Assembly: GCA_903858975.1 (NCBI GenBank)
Contig: CAIOKW010000188.1
Location: forward strand, 1-10,146
Reading direction: 5' to 3'
DNA from: Oligoflexia bacterium
GTDB taxonomy: Bacteria > Bdellovibrionota > UBA1018 > CAIMNF01
DNA length: 10,146 nt
The position numbers were made by a program, and so were the translations under genes. The notes under the pieces are model-generated. The model was given only the letters and a program-made list of their open reading frames with translations. It was not told the origin of the DNA and did no database searches. Positions 1 to 7,006 of this stretch are shown in pieces (position 1 is the first letter of the stretch; each line of letters begins with the position of its first letter).

Positions 1-607
1 AAACGGAGCCGGGAAGTCGACGCTCTTTAAAATGCTCACAGGTAAAGAAACTCCAGATCAGGGATCGATTCGCCTCGGGGAGACCGTGAAGCTCGGCTAT
101 GTGGATCAGTCGCGCGATAGCTTGAATCCGGAGAATACCGTTTGGGAAGAAATTTCAGACGGGAAGAATGAAATGGTGATGCTCGGAAACCGAGAGGTTC
201 CTTCACGCTCTTATTGCTCTCGCTTTAATTTCACCGGCTCTGATCAGCAAAAGAAGGTGGGGATTTTATCGGGCGGGGAACGAAATCGCGTTCACTTAGC
301 GAAAATGCTGAAATCAGGAGCAAACGTACTTCTGCTCGATGAGCCGTCCAATGACTTAGATGTGAATACCCTTCGTGCGCTTGAAGAAGCACTCGTGAAT
401 TTTGCAGGAACTGCCATGGTGATCTCGCATGATCGTTGGTTCTTAAATCGGGTTGCGACTCACATCCTTGCATTTGAGGGGGATTCTAAGGTTGAGTTCT
501 TTGAAGGTAACTTCCAAGATTACGAAGAAGATAAAAAGCGACGCTTAGGTGCAGACGCACTGATGCCTAAACGAGTTCGCTATCGTTCGATTGAGGCGAT
601 GAGATAA
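1..607 (+). CDS. ettA: Energy-dependent translational throttle protein EttA (ABC-F), C-terminal part only
   Basis: This is the last about 201 residues of a roughly 555-residue ABC-F protein; the 5' part lies off the left edge, and the first full codon is at base 2. The fragment opens inside the Walker A motif of the second ATPase domain (NGAGKSTLFKML). It continues with the EttA-typical YVDQSRDSLNP and VWEEISDG segments, the PSRSYCSRFNF stretch, the ABC signature LSGGERNRVHLAKML, Walker B LLLDEPSNDLDV and the H-loop ISHDRWFLNR. The C-terminal tail LGADALMPKRVRYRS is also EttA-like. By family knowledge EttA binds the ribosomal E site and gates entry into elongation according to the ATP/ADP ratio. 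One small oddity is DEPSND where most ABC-F proteins have DEPTND, a conservative change. The ATG at 32 lies inside the domain and is not a start. The TAA stop (605-607) overlaps the next start by one base. Confidence 0.95.
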   Translation, partial: NGAGKSTLFKMLTGKETPDQGSIRLGETVKLGYVDQSRDSLNPENTVWEEISDGKNEMVMLGNREVPSRSYCSRFNFTGSDQQKKVGILSGGERNRVHLAKMLKSGANVLLLDEPSNDLDVNTLRALEEALVNFAGTAMVISHDRWFLNRVATHILAFEGDSKVEFFEGNFQDYEEDKKRRLGADALMPKRVRYRSIEAMR

Positions 608-1212
608 TGAAAACACAAATCATTAGTGGAAGTCACCGAGCAGACTCTCAGAGCATGAGAGTGGCGCGCTTTATTCAGTCCAGGATTCAAGCAATGGGGG
701 GATTGGCTGAGATTACCGATCTTTCTCAGAATGCTCTTCCTCTTTGGGATGAGGGCATGTGGAGTGGGGATGCGAAATGGGCGCCTCTGTGGAACCCAAT
801 TGCTGAAAAATTAAAGGGCGCTGATTCACTCATAGTGATTTCACCCGAATACGCCGGCATGGCTGCACCCGCTTTGAAAAACTTTTTTCTATTCTGTGGC
901 GGAGATTTAGTTTCCCACAAGCCTGCACTCTTAGTTTCAGTGACAAGCAGTCTTACCAATGGATCCTATCCAGTATCGGAGCTCAGAGCTTCGGGTTACA
1001 AGAATTCACATCTGCTTTATTTGCCTGAGAATCTGATCATTCGCGAAGTAGAGAAAGTATTTCACGGAGCATCTCCATCGGGAGTGAACGATGAGTATTT
1101 AAGGCAGCGTCTTGATTACGACCTGAAACTCCTCGCAGAGTACGAGAAGGCCTTGAAGCCGATTCGTGCCAGTGGGATGATTCAGCACGAAACTTATCCT
1201 TTTGGGATGTAA
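607..1212 (+). CDS. NADPH-dependent FMN reductase-like flavoprotein
   Basis: The 201-residue protein has the flavodoxin-like fold of the NADPH-dependent FMN reductase family (SsuE/ChrR/azoreductase type). Visible signatures are the N-terminal beta strand and FMN-phosphate loop, IISGSHRADSQSMRVA (residues 5-20), and SPEYAGMAAPALKNFF (79-94), matching the family's SPEYN-x-LKNxxD flavin loop. The later segment ALLVSVTSS (107-115) fits a core beta strand. Such enzymes reduce FMN or small acceptors such as quinones, azo compounds or chromate with NAD(P)H; the substrate cannot be read from the sequence. The start ATG at 607 shares its A with the ettA stop (TAATG). A GAGG at 593-596, ten bases upstream, can serve as ribosome-binding site, so the gene is probably cotranscribed and coupled with ettA. 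No terminator-like hairpin with a T-run follows. The residue after SPEY is A rather than the common N, so flavin contacts may differ slightly. Confidence 0.85.
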   Translation: MKTQIISGSHRADSQSMRVARFIQSRIQAMGGLAEITDLSQNALPLWDEGMWSGDAKWAPLWNPIAEKLKGADSLIVISPEYAGMAAPALKNFFLFCGGDLVSHKPALLVSVTSSLTNGSYPVSELRASGYKNSHLLYLPENLIIREVEKVFHGASPSGVNDEYLRQRLDYDLKLLAEYEKALKPIRASGMIQHETYPFGM

Positions 1213-1268
1213 TGTCCCATTTGGATTCTTCGAGCACGAAAGTTTGTGAAGTTTAGCTTCGGTTCGAA

Positions 1269-1297
1269 TTGACCGGCTGAATTTCGGGGGCTATTTT
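1269..1297 (+). promoter_or_regulatory. Predicted sigma70-type promoter for the nucleotidase-BtpA operon
   Basis: TTGACC (1269-1274) and TATTTT (1292-1297) are separated by exactly 17 bases, and each matches the sigma70 consensus in at least four of six positions. Transcription would be expected to start near 1303-1305, only two to four bases before the ATG at 1307. The short gap 1213-1306 otherwise holds only weak inverted repeats. Confidence 0.6.
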
Positions 1298-1306
1298 TCG
1301 TCCCCC

Positions 1307-3097
1307 ATGCGTGTTCTCAGTTTCCTTCTTTTTTCACTCACTTTTTCTATCAGTGCCAATGCTTCTGTTTTGCAGATCCTTCACACGAATGATTTGCACG
1401 GAGCCATGAAAACTTCAGGAGCACCGAAATCGGGTGAGTCTGAATTCGGAGGATGGGCACAGATCAAAGCTAAAATGGACCAGCTCACTCTCGATGCACA
1501 GGGCAAGGGGATCGAAACGATTCGGCTTGATGCGGGAGATTTTCTAGAAGGAACGGCCAACTATTTCCCCGATGATGCGACTCATGTCTTTAGTGCTTTT
1601 CAGGACTTTCACTTTGATGCTGTCACGCTTGGCAACCATGACTGGATGATGGGCGCACATGATATGGATGCACTCTATGGTGCTCATCCCTCACCGTTTC
1701 CATTTCTGTCCGCAAATCTCAGGATTCATCCTCATTTAATGAGTCTCCGAAATCAAGTCAGGCCCCATGCCCAGATCATTCGAGGTGGTGTGAAGGTTGG
1801 GATATTGGGGCTCTCTACCCATGAATCGCTCTATAGCTGGATCCCTATGGTGAACTCCCATCGTAATGATTTTCTCATTTTGAATTACCAAGACCAAGGT
1901 TCATCTCTCGGAATTGCGAATCAAGAGATTGAAGTGCTCTCTCAGGAAAATGATCTGGTGATTGCTCTGACTCATATCGGTCTCGGTGAGGACCGGCTTT
2001 TAGCGCAACATTCAAAGAATCTGGATTTAGTGATTGGGGGTCATTCTCACACGACTCTCGAGAGCTTGGCGCTCGTCCAGAATCAAGTGGGTGATGAGAT
2101 CCCAGTGGTTCAATCCGGTTTTAATGGAAGATACATTGGGCGTATTTTTGTCGAAGTGGAGCCCGGAAAGAAGGCGCGAGTTTTGTCGTATGAGCTAGTG
2201 CCTGTACTGATGGATGGAGTGAAGGATGATCGGCAGATTGCCTATTTGAGAGATGCGGAGAGCGCGCTCGATCGAGCTTATGGCCCCCATTTAAGAGAGC
2301 GAATCGGTAAGTCAGAAGTCCGCTTGGTTCCGGGAAGTCAGGGGAGCAGTGCTTACAGTGAATTTGTAACGGATGCTCTTAGGGAGAGTACGGGGGCGGA
2401 AATTAGCCTGGATGTCGGGGAGTTTCATGGAAACACTATTCAGCCGGCGGGAGAGGTTAATCGTTTAACCCTGATGGAAATGTATCCGCGGAAGTTTGAA
2501 AAGGAACGCAATCAAGGCTTATGGGTTTACACGGCAGAAACTCCCGGAGTCGCCATTCAAGTAGGCCTCGAATATGCTCTCAGGTTTGGAATTTACCTAT
2601 CGCTCGGAGGGGTAAGCTTTGATTTAGGGAAGCTCAGCGATCTTGAGTTTGAAAGCTTGAGGCAGCAGTACGCAGGAAGGCCTGAGCAGATCAGTCTGAC
2701 TCCCTATTATCCAAAAAACATTAAGGTATTAGGGCAGCCGATCTTGAAATGGCGCTGGTACTCGATCGCTACAACGGAGGCCCTTATCCGTGGTGCATTT
2801 GGGATCACCCATCTCTCGGCCTTGGTGTTTCACCATGCCTATTCCACGGGGCATACGGTCTGGGACGCTTTAAGTGATCACTTAAGAAAAATTGGGGTGA
2901 TCCGCGCACTTGGGCCGAGTGATCGTTTTAATTCATTAGAAATTGGACAAGATGATGAAGAAAGAATTCACAATCAAGAGATTCAGGATCATTATAGTGA
3001 AAAAGAGTTTAGGGTAGCGCCTTGGGTTCGGGAGAACCCCGCTACGCGGGAAATGATTAATGAAGGAATTTCCAAAATCATAGGAGAAATGAAATGA
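1307..3097 (+). CDS. Secreted UshA-like metallophosphoesterase / 5'-nucleotidase family protein
   Basis: The 596-residue precursor begins with a signal peptide (MRVLSFLLFSLTFSISANA, likely cut after residue 19), so it acts in the periplasm or outside. The N-terminal calcineurin-like domain has the family's metal ligands: HTNDLHG (D29, H31), DAGD (D78), GNHD (N110, H111), ALTHIG (H223) and GGHSH (H246, H248). The C-terminal half (about 340-500) matches the 5'-nucleotidase substrate-binding domain in position and partly in sequence (SEFVTDALRESTGAEISL). Two expected features are absent. The catalytic-dyad Asp of the NHEFD motif is Met (NHDWM, 110-114), and the nucleoside-binding NGGxR loop is replaced by DVGEFHGN (369-376). 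Classical members release phosphate from nucleotides or split UDP-sugars; the substrate here may differ. No Shine-Dalgarno precedes ATG 1307, but a promoter ends ten bases before it. The stop overlaps the downstream ATG (ATGA). Confidence 0.85.
   Translation: MRVLSFLLFSLTFSISANASVLQILHTNDLHGAMKTSGAPKSGESEFGGWAQIKAKMDQLTLDAQGKGIETIRLDAGDFLEGTANYFPDDATHVFSAFQDFHFDAVTLGNHDWMMGAHDMDALYGAHPSPFPFLSANLRIHPHLMSLRNQVRPHAQIIRGGVKVGILGLSTHESLYSWIPMVNSHRNDFLILNYQDQGSSLGIANQEIEVLSQENDLVIALTHIGLGEDRLLAQHSKNLDLVIGGHSHTTLESLALVQNQVGDEIPVVQSGFNGRYIGRIFVEVEPGKKARVLSYELVPVLMDGVKDDRQIAYLRDAESALDRAYGPHLRERIGKSEVRLVPGSQGSSAYSEFVTDALRESTGAEISLDVGEFHGNTIQPAGEVNRLTLMEMYPRKFEKERNQGLWVYTAETPGVAIQVGLEYALRFGIYLSLGGVSFDLGKLSDLEFESLRQQYAGRPEQISLTPYYPKNIKVLGQPILKWRWYSIATTEALIRGAFGITHLSALVFHHAYSTGHTVWDALSDHLRKIGVIRALGPSDRFNSLEIGQDDEERIHNQEIQDHYSEKEFRVAPWVRENPATREMINEGISKIIGEMK
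3014..3050 (+). other. Two mutually exclusive RNA hairpins near the 3' end of the nucleotidase gene
   Basis: GTAGCG (3014-3019) pairs with CGCTAC (3040-3045), and directly inside GGGTTC (3024-3029) pairs with GAACCC (3034-3039). This makes a 12-bp stem with a four-base bulge and a GGGA loop. CCCGC (3038-3042) can instead pair with GCGGG (3046-3050) around a three-base loop, which excludes the larger stem. The structure lies in coding sequence, 44 bases before the start of the next gene. No T-run follows, so it is not an intrinsic terminator. Whether it has a function is unknown. Confidence 0.45.
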
Positions 3098-3909
3098 AGT
3101 TACCGAGTTCTGTAGGCGTGATTCACTTACCCCCTTTACCAGGATCTCCGGGTGCAGCCCATTTAGAACCCTCTAAAGTGATGAATCAAATTTGTGAGCA
3201 TGCGGTTGCAGAGGCAAAGTTGCTTGAGAAGAGTGGTTTTGATGGCGTGGTCTTAGAAAATTTCGGAGATGCACCGTTTTATAAGACCCGCGTGAATCCA
3301 GAGACCATCGCAAGCATGGCGGTGATCGGTAAAGCGGTGAGGGATTCAATCAAGGTGAGCCTTGGAATCAATGTGCTCCGAAATGATGCAGAGGCCGCGC
3401 TTGCGATTGCAAGTGTGATCGGAGCTGATTTTATTCGAGTGAATGTTCTTGCGGGCTTGGTGGCTACAGACCAAGGGTTGATTGAAGGAAATGCGGCCTA
3501 CTTGATTCGAGAACGCCTTCGATTGGGTTCAAAAAAAATTGGAATCTTAGCAGATGTTCACGTGAAGCATGCGAAGACCCTCTCCTCGGACGACTTAGCG
3601 ATTGCCATTGAAGAGGTGGCGGGCCGAGGTGGCGCTGATGGGGTGATTGTCACGGGAAGCACTACCGGGCGCGCCCCGGATGTTGACACTTTGGCCACCG
3701 CAATGGCTGCAGCCAAGCACTGTGGAGTGCCCCTGTATGTTGGAAGTGGAATGACGCCTGAAGGGCTACAGTCGATGCCGGTAAAGGGTCTGAGAATGAT
3801 TGTAGGGTCTACCTTAAGAACGGGTGGGAAGGCGGGTGCAAAGCTCGATTCACTCCGTATGAAGCGTTATATGAAGGCTTGGCTCAGTTATTCCTCAGTA
3901 ATTAAATAG
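3094..3909 (+). CDS. BtpA/SgcQ-family TIM-barrel protein
   Basis: The 271-residue protein has features of the BtpA family (also E. coli SgcQ): VIHLPPLPGSPGA (9-21), FDGVVLENFGDAPFY (49-63), SLGINVLRND (89-98), GADFIRVNVLAG (110-121), ILADVHVKHA (151-160), GADGVIVTGSTTG (180-192) and VPLYVGSGMTPE (212-223). The repeated beta-strand/loop pattern and glycine-rich C-terminal strands fit a phosphate-binding TIM barrel. There is no signal peptide, so it should be cytoplasmic. The family was named for a cyanobacterial protein needed for photosystem I accumulation, but members occur widely in non-photosynthetic organisms and their reaction is not settled as far as I know. ATG 3094 overlaps the preceding stop by four bases (ATGA), with TAGGAG at 3081-3086 as ribosome-binding site, so it is coupled to the exported nucleotidase-like gene. 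That hints at handling of a nucleoside, sugar or sugar phosphate; this is inference only. Confidence 0.85.
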   Translation: MKLPSSVGVIHLPPLPGSPGAAHLEPSKVMNQICEHAVAEAKLLEKSGFDGVVLENFGDAPFYKTRVNPETIASMAVIGKAVRDSIKVSLGINVLRNDAEAALAIASVIGADFIRVNVLAGLVATDQGLIEGNAAYLIRERLRLGSKKIGILADVHVKHAKTLSSDDLAIAIEEVAGRGGADGVIVTGSTTGRAPDVDTLATAMAAAKHCGVPLYVGSGMTPEGLQSMPVKGLRMIVGSTLRTGGKAGAKLDSLRMKRYMKAWLSYSSVIK

Positions 3910-3934
3910 GATCAGTTGATCGGGTGTATCCCTA

Positions 3935-3963
3935 TTGACACATCGCATTAATTTCGGTATTCT
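3935..3963 (+). promoter_or_regulatory. Strong sigma70-type promoter for the OmpA-domain lipoprotein gene
   Basis: A perfect TTGACA (3935-3940) is separated by 17 bases from TATTCT (3958-3963). Transcription should start near 3970, giving a leader of about 38 bases before ATG 4008. Upstream, an imperfect palindrome GATCAGTTGATC (3910-3921) follows the btpA stop, but no role can be assigned to it. Confidence 0.75.
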
Positions 3964-3994
3964 CTCGCACTTGTCGAACTAGTTTTAGGTTTCG

Positions 3995-4001
3995 AGAAGG
4001 A
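3995..4001 (+). promoter_or_regulatory. Ribosome-binding site fixing the lipoprotein start at 4008
   Basis: AGAAGGA lies six bases before ATG 4008, the ideal distance. The in-frame TTG at 4002 would be immediately adjacent to it, too close for use, so the start is ATG 4008. Confidence 0.75.
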
Positions 4002-4007
4002 TTGAAT

Positions 4008-5411
4008 ATGAAAAACTTCATTGCTCTAATTTGTGCGGTCTTAGCCCTCAGCGCTTGCGGTAAGTCGCTTCACCTCTCAGTGAAAGCTACCGATTCAGGC
4101 CTGAAGGTTGAAACTCCCAATGCGGTTACTAAGCCGACCACCCCGCTTGCGGTTGTGGTCGATGGCCAGCTGGCACCCTTTTCTGACTTTGATCAACAAC
4201 AATTGGGCGGGATGCTTCCATACTTAAATAAGGAAGATCTTGCGAACTCAGTAAGAACGCTCGGAGAACCGGCTTTCACTGAAGTGAAAGATTCGGTAGC
4301 TCTTGGATATGTAAAGCGGTCGAACTTGGTGTTTCGTGCAGTTCTTCAAGTGCCACCCAAAGACGCGATTACAAAAGTAGATCGCTTTGCGATTCAATTA
4401 AAGGGTCTTCGAAAGTTTAGCGAAAAGCAGGACGACGCAAAGACGCTCTCTAAGCAAGTGCTCTGTATCTTGGACACGCGCTCTTGCAGTGGCGAGAAGG
4501 CGGATTCGACTCCGAAGGAAAAACAAAACTTAAATCCAGAATTTTGGTCAAAAGCGACTCTCGCGTCTGACTCTTTTTCGAGTATTAAAACAGGACAAGT
4601 GCTTTTGAATAATGCTGTGACCGGTGAGTCGATCAGCACTCCGGAGGCCGATACAAGCCTTGGTTTTACAGAAGGCGAAGAGACGATCGATATGCGGACT
4701 CTTTTTGGCCTCGAGAAGCTGACGGATGCAGAACTGGTGGACTGGATTTATGCAAACTCGACTGCTTATGCAGAGCCTGGCTATCGAAAATTCCGATTCG
4801 TCATGGGCAACAACGTTTACTTTGATAGCGGTGATTTAATTCTCCAGGTTGAAGAAGACGATAAGAAGCTCCCGACTGATTTTTCTCAAGCTCCCGGAAA
4901 GCCCGTGAATGGAGACCAAGATTTATCTCCGGTGAAGCTTGATCCTGCCACTCCCAGTGTTGGAGGTGTTCCGGCAGTGCACACCGATTTAGAAGTGGTA
5001 TTGATCTTCGAAAAGTTAAAGTTTGAGACGGGTGTTACTCAGATTTCAAAACGCGATGCTGAGAGAATTCGAGCAACCGGTTTGATTTTAAGTAAAAAAC
5101 AAAACCTCATTGAAGGCTTAAAAGTAGTAGGCCAAACGGATCCACTTGGAACTCCGGAGCAGAATTTGAAGCTATCGCTCAAGCGTGCTCAAGGGGTTAT
5201 GAATATCTTAAAGCAAGTAGGGGTTCCATCAGCACTCATGGAGGCTCAGGGGCTGGGAGAAGTGAAAGCCTCTTCTTGTCTACCTTGGGATTATTGCCCT
5301 GAAGATCGTACGATTTCACTGCAATTTCAGCTCAGTCGTGCATTGACGAAAGACCAGAAGGCCGCAACCGTTCAGGGCCTCAGTAATGCGCTTAAGAAAA
5401 TCTGGAACTAA
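4008..5411 (+). CDS. Outer-membrane lipoprotein with C-terminal OmpA-like peptidoglycan-binding domain
   Basis: The 467-residue precursor starts MKNFIALICAVLALSACGK with a lipobox (LSAC); C17 would be lipidated, and Gly at +2 gives no inner-membrane retention signal, so outer-membrane anchoring is likely. The C-terminal domain (about 327-443) carries the OmpA/MotB signature: GQTDPLGTPEQN (375-386) followed by LSLKRAQGVMNILKQVGV (389-406). D378 and R393 are spaced 15 residues apart, as in the pair that contacts diaminopimelate. The expected role is to tether the outer membrane to peptidoglycan. The roughly 300-residue middle region is not recognised. It is probably beta-rich, has two cysteines (C153, C160) and ends in a Pro/Asp-rich linker (about 283-325). 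Two more cysteines (C424, C430) sit in a loop of the OmpA domain and could form a disulfide. The gene stands alone behind its own promoter and converges with the S53 peptidase gene, with only three bases between the stops and no visible terminator. Confidence 0.85.
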   Translation: MKNFIALICAVLALSACGKSLHLSVKATDSGLKVETPNAVTKPTTPLAVVVDGQLAPFSDFDQQQLGGMLPYLNKEDLANSVRTLGEPAFTEVKDSVALGYVKRSNLVFRAVLQVPPKDAITKVDRFAIQLKGLRKFSEKQDDAKTLSKQVLCILDTRSCSGEKADSTPKEKQNLNPEFWSKATLASDSFSSIKTGQVLLNNAVTGESISTPEADTSLGFTEGEETIDMRTLFGLEKLTDAELVDWIYANSTAYAEPGYRKFRFVMGNNVYFDSGDLILQVEEDDKKLPTDFSQAPGKPVNGDQDLSPVKLDPATPSVGGVPAVHTDLEVVLIFEKLKFETGVTQISKRDAERIRATGLILSKKQNLIEGLKVVGQTDPLGTPEQNLKLSLKRAQGVMNILKQVGVPSALMEAQGLGEVKASSCLPWDYCPEDRTISLQFQLSRALTKDQKAATVQGLSNALKKIWN

Positions 5412-5414
5412 GGA

Positions 5415-6893
5415 TTACTGGTCTCGTAAGTACTCAAGAAGCTTGCTTGCGTGAAGGCTCCCGAGGCCGCTTACGGCATCCCATCCGACTTGAGCATCGT
5501 ATCCATTATTGCCTTGGGTGATATCATGGAAGGTATTCAATAGAGACTCGGCATTCATTGAGTAAAGTATCGGGTTTAAGAAGCCTAGATCCTTCTTAGC
5601 GTTCTTGGCTCTCGCATCTTGAAGGAGCAGCATAAAGCCAGACCATTGGGGAGCAGCCATGCTTGTTCCGCCCGCAGTCATCCAGTGTCCCGTTCCGGTT
5701 TTATACTGTGTCCAAATGGCTTGTCCGGTTTTGGGGTCTGCATTAAAGGCAACATCAGGAAAAGAACGTCGCTTATATGGAGATTGGAAAGTACTTTGAT
5801 AATCAGGAAGTTTATAAAAATCGCTGACGCCGCCACCGCTTCCTTTCCATCCGGTTTCGTTCAAAGAGTTTGCTGAATCCAATTTGAAGGTGGTGCCCCC
5901 CACTGAAATGATATTCGGCTGACTTCCGGGCCAAGTTGCAGAATGAGTTCCGTTTCTGCATCCATCGATTCCAGTATCCCCGGAGGCAACAAAAATATTT
6001 ACCCCTTGGGCAATCGCTCTCAAATAGAGTCGATCCATATCTTTTTGGTGATCAGAGGTGGTATCGGATTCACAAGTGCCCCAACTGTAATTGACCACTT
6101 TTGAGCGCCCATCATCCAAGATCGCATTGAACATCTCTACTTCGCCTGGGTCGTCATTGATCGCGGATGCAAACACATGAATTTGCGCGCCAGGAGCAAT
6201 CATTCCCGAGAGTTCTACGTCCATCTCTGTTTCAACGGCTGAGGTCTCATTGATCTCAGGGGTTCCATTGAACATGACTTGATCAATTTTGGGAGCCGGG
6301 ATGCGGGATTGATTAAAATAAGATGCGAAATCTTCAGCGTGGTAACCATCATAAGACGCGACAGCGAGATGTTGTCCATCTCCGGTGATTCCCGCAGCGT
6401 AGATGGGATTAAATTCATAGGCCTTCTTGATGTCACTTGCGGAAAGGGCAGTGATCGGACCTTTGGTGGAGGAAATCCGATAGAGGGGTCTCATTTTACG
6501 ATTCGGATTCGCAAGCGTGATCGATGCAACGCCAAGGTTCGAGAATCCACTTTTCAATGTCGCTCGGAGCTGTTCATGGACTTTCGAATCATTGGATTCC
6601 GCAACGACAAAGAGGCGGGTCTTCGTTTCACTTACCAAAGTGAGGTGCTTGTGTTTTAGTTTCTGTAATAGAGCCGCATAATCCTCATCGCTCGGGCCAG
6701 TGAGTGTTCGAATTTCATCTGCGGTATAAAACTTACGGTAGCGGGGGGAGCGAGGATTTGAAACAGCTGCAACCAAGTTCTCGATGGGTGTTTTTTCATT
6801 CATTCGAATTACCAAGCGCGTAGGAGTTGCGTGACTTGGTGATGATAAAAACATCAAAAACAGAGCGGTGATAGACGTGATTTTCAGCATCAT
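5415..6893 (-). CDS. Secreted S53 family serine-carboxyl peptidase (sedolisin/kumamolisin-like) with prodomain
   Basis: The 492-residue precursor has a signal peptide (residues 1-22, ending SPSHA). A pro-kumamolisin activation domain follows (about 24-135; NPRSPRYRKFYTADE is typical), then the subtilisin-like S53 catalytic domain (about 145-490). Catalytic residues can be placed: E221 and D225 in VETEMDVELSG, oxyanion-hole D306 in ASGDTG, and nucleophile S411 in GGTSMAAP. The C-terminal calcium site is present (FHDITQGNNG with D457/I458, and GWDAVSGLG with D472). C274 and C312 could form a disulfide. Sedolisins are autoactivated endopeptidases, usually acting at acidic pH after export. The likely role is extracellular protein degradation. 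Two ATG codons in a row (6893 and 6890) are both possible starts; no good Shine-Dalgarno is seen, only AAAGAA directly upstream. The gene is divergent from the HAD gene at 7013. Confidence 0.93.
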   Translation of the reverse strand: MMLKITSITALFLMFLSSPSHATPTRLVIRMNEKTPIENLVAAVSNPRSPRYRKFYTADEIRTLTGPSDEDYAALLQKLKHKHLTLVSETKTRLFVVAESNDSKVHEQLRATLKSGFSNLGVASITLANPNRKMRPLYRISSTKGPITALSASDIKKAYEFNPIYAAGITGDGQHLAVASYDGYHAEDFASYFNQSRIPAPKIDQVMFNGTPEINETSAVETEMDVELSGMIAPGAQIHVFASAINDDPGEVEMFNAILDDGRSKVVNYSWGTCESDTTSDHQKDMDRLYLRAIAQGVNIFVASGDTGIDGCRNGTHSATWPGSQPNIISVGGTTFKLDSANSLNETGWKGSGGGVSDFYKLPDYQSTFQSPYKRRSFPDVAFNADPKTGQAIWTQYKTGTGHWMTAGGTSMAAPQWSGFMLLLQDARAKNAKKDLGFLNPILYSMNAESLLNTFHDITQGNNGYDAQVGWDAVSGLGSLHASKLLEYLRDQ

Positions 6894-6897
6894 TTCT

Positions 6898-6926
6898 TTA
6901 TTAGCGCATAGTTCGTTTGATCAAAC
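6898..6926 (-). promoter_or_regulatory. Possible promoter and 12-bp palindromic operator of the S53 gene
   Basis: GTTTGATCAAAC (6915-6926) is a perfect palindrome 22 bases upstream of the S53 gene in the divergent intergenic region. Read on the minus strand, a -10-like TAATAA occupies 6898-6903, and TTGATC inside the palindrome would be a poor -35 at only 15 bases spacing. The palindrome therefore sits where a repressor could cover the promoter. The promoter call is weak; the palindrome is directly visible. Confidence 0.35.
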
Positions 6927-6995
6927 AAGCCTCCCGTATTGTTGCACTTCGTTATGAACGTTAACCTTTCTTTGCAATACACAAAGGCACCAAAA

Positions 6996-7006
6996 TACGC
7001 TAAGTT
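6996..7006 (+). promoter_or_regulatory. Possible -10 element just before the HAD gene
   Basis: TACGCTAAGTT contains overlapping -10-like hexamers (TACGCT 6996-7001, TAAGTT 7001-7006). Either would start transcription within about five bases of ATG 7013. No convincing -35 is seen; TACACA (6978-6983) is at 17 bases from the second hexamer. The related string TATGCTAAGAT precedes the gene at 7879. Confidence 0.3.

Noticed and set aside
32..34. ATG at 32 as the start of a 191-residue protein
   Set aside because: The frame is open upstream to the window edge and encodes the Walker A motif NGAGKST, so this Met is internal to ettA.
1286..1306. GGGGG/CCCCC inverted repeat next to ATG 1307, considered as a translation-blocking hairpin
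   Set aside because: The -10 element TATTTT is in its loop, so a transcript from this promoter would not contain the left arm. It matters only if a longer upstream transcript exists.
3910..3921. GATCAGTTGATC imperfect palindrome after the btpA-family stop
   Set aside because: Only five base pairs, a two-base spacer and no T-run; too weak to call an operator or terminator, although it resembles the core of the palindrome at 6915.
4002..4004. TTG at 4002 as start of the OmpA lipoprotein
   Set aside because: It lies directly against the AGAAGGA ribosome-binding site; ATG 4008 has ideal spacing and gives a normal signal peptide.
5359..5380. AGGCC/GGCCT inverted repeat near the end of the OmpA gene as a terminator
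   Set aside because: Five base pairs with a 12-base loop and no T-run on either strand.
6279..6659. Plus-strand 126-codon open frame inside the S53 gene
   Set aside because: Antisense shadow of a peptidase with complete catalytic motifs; the product resembles no family.
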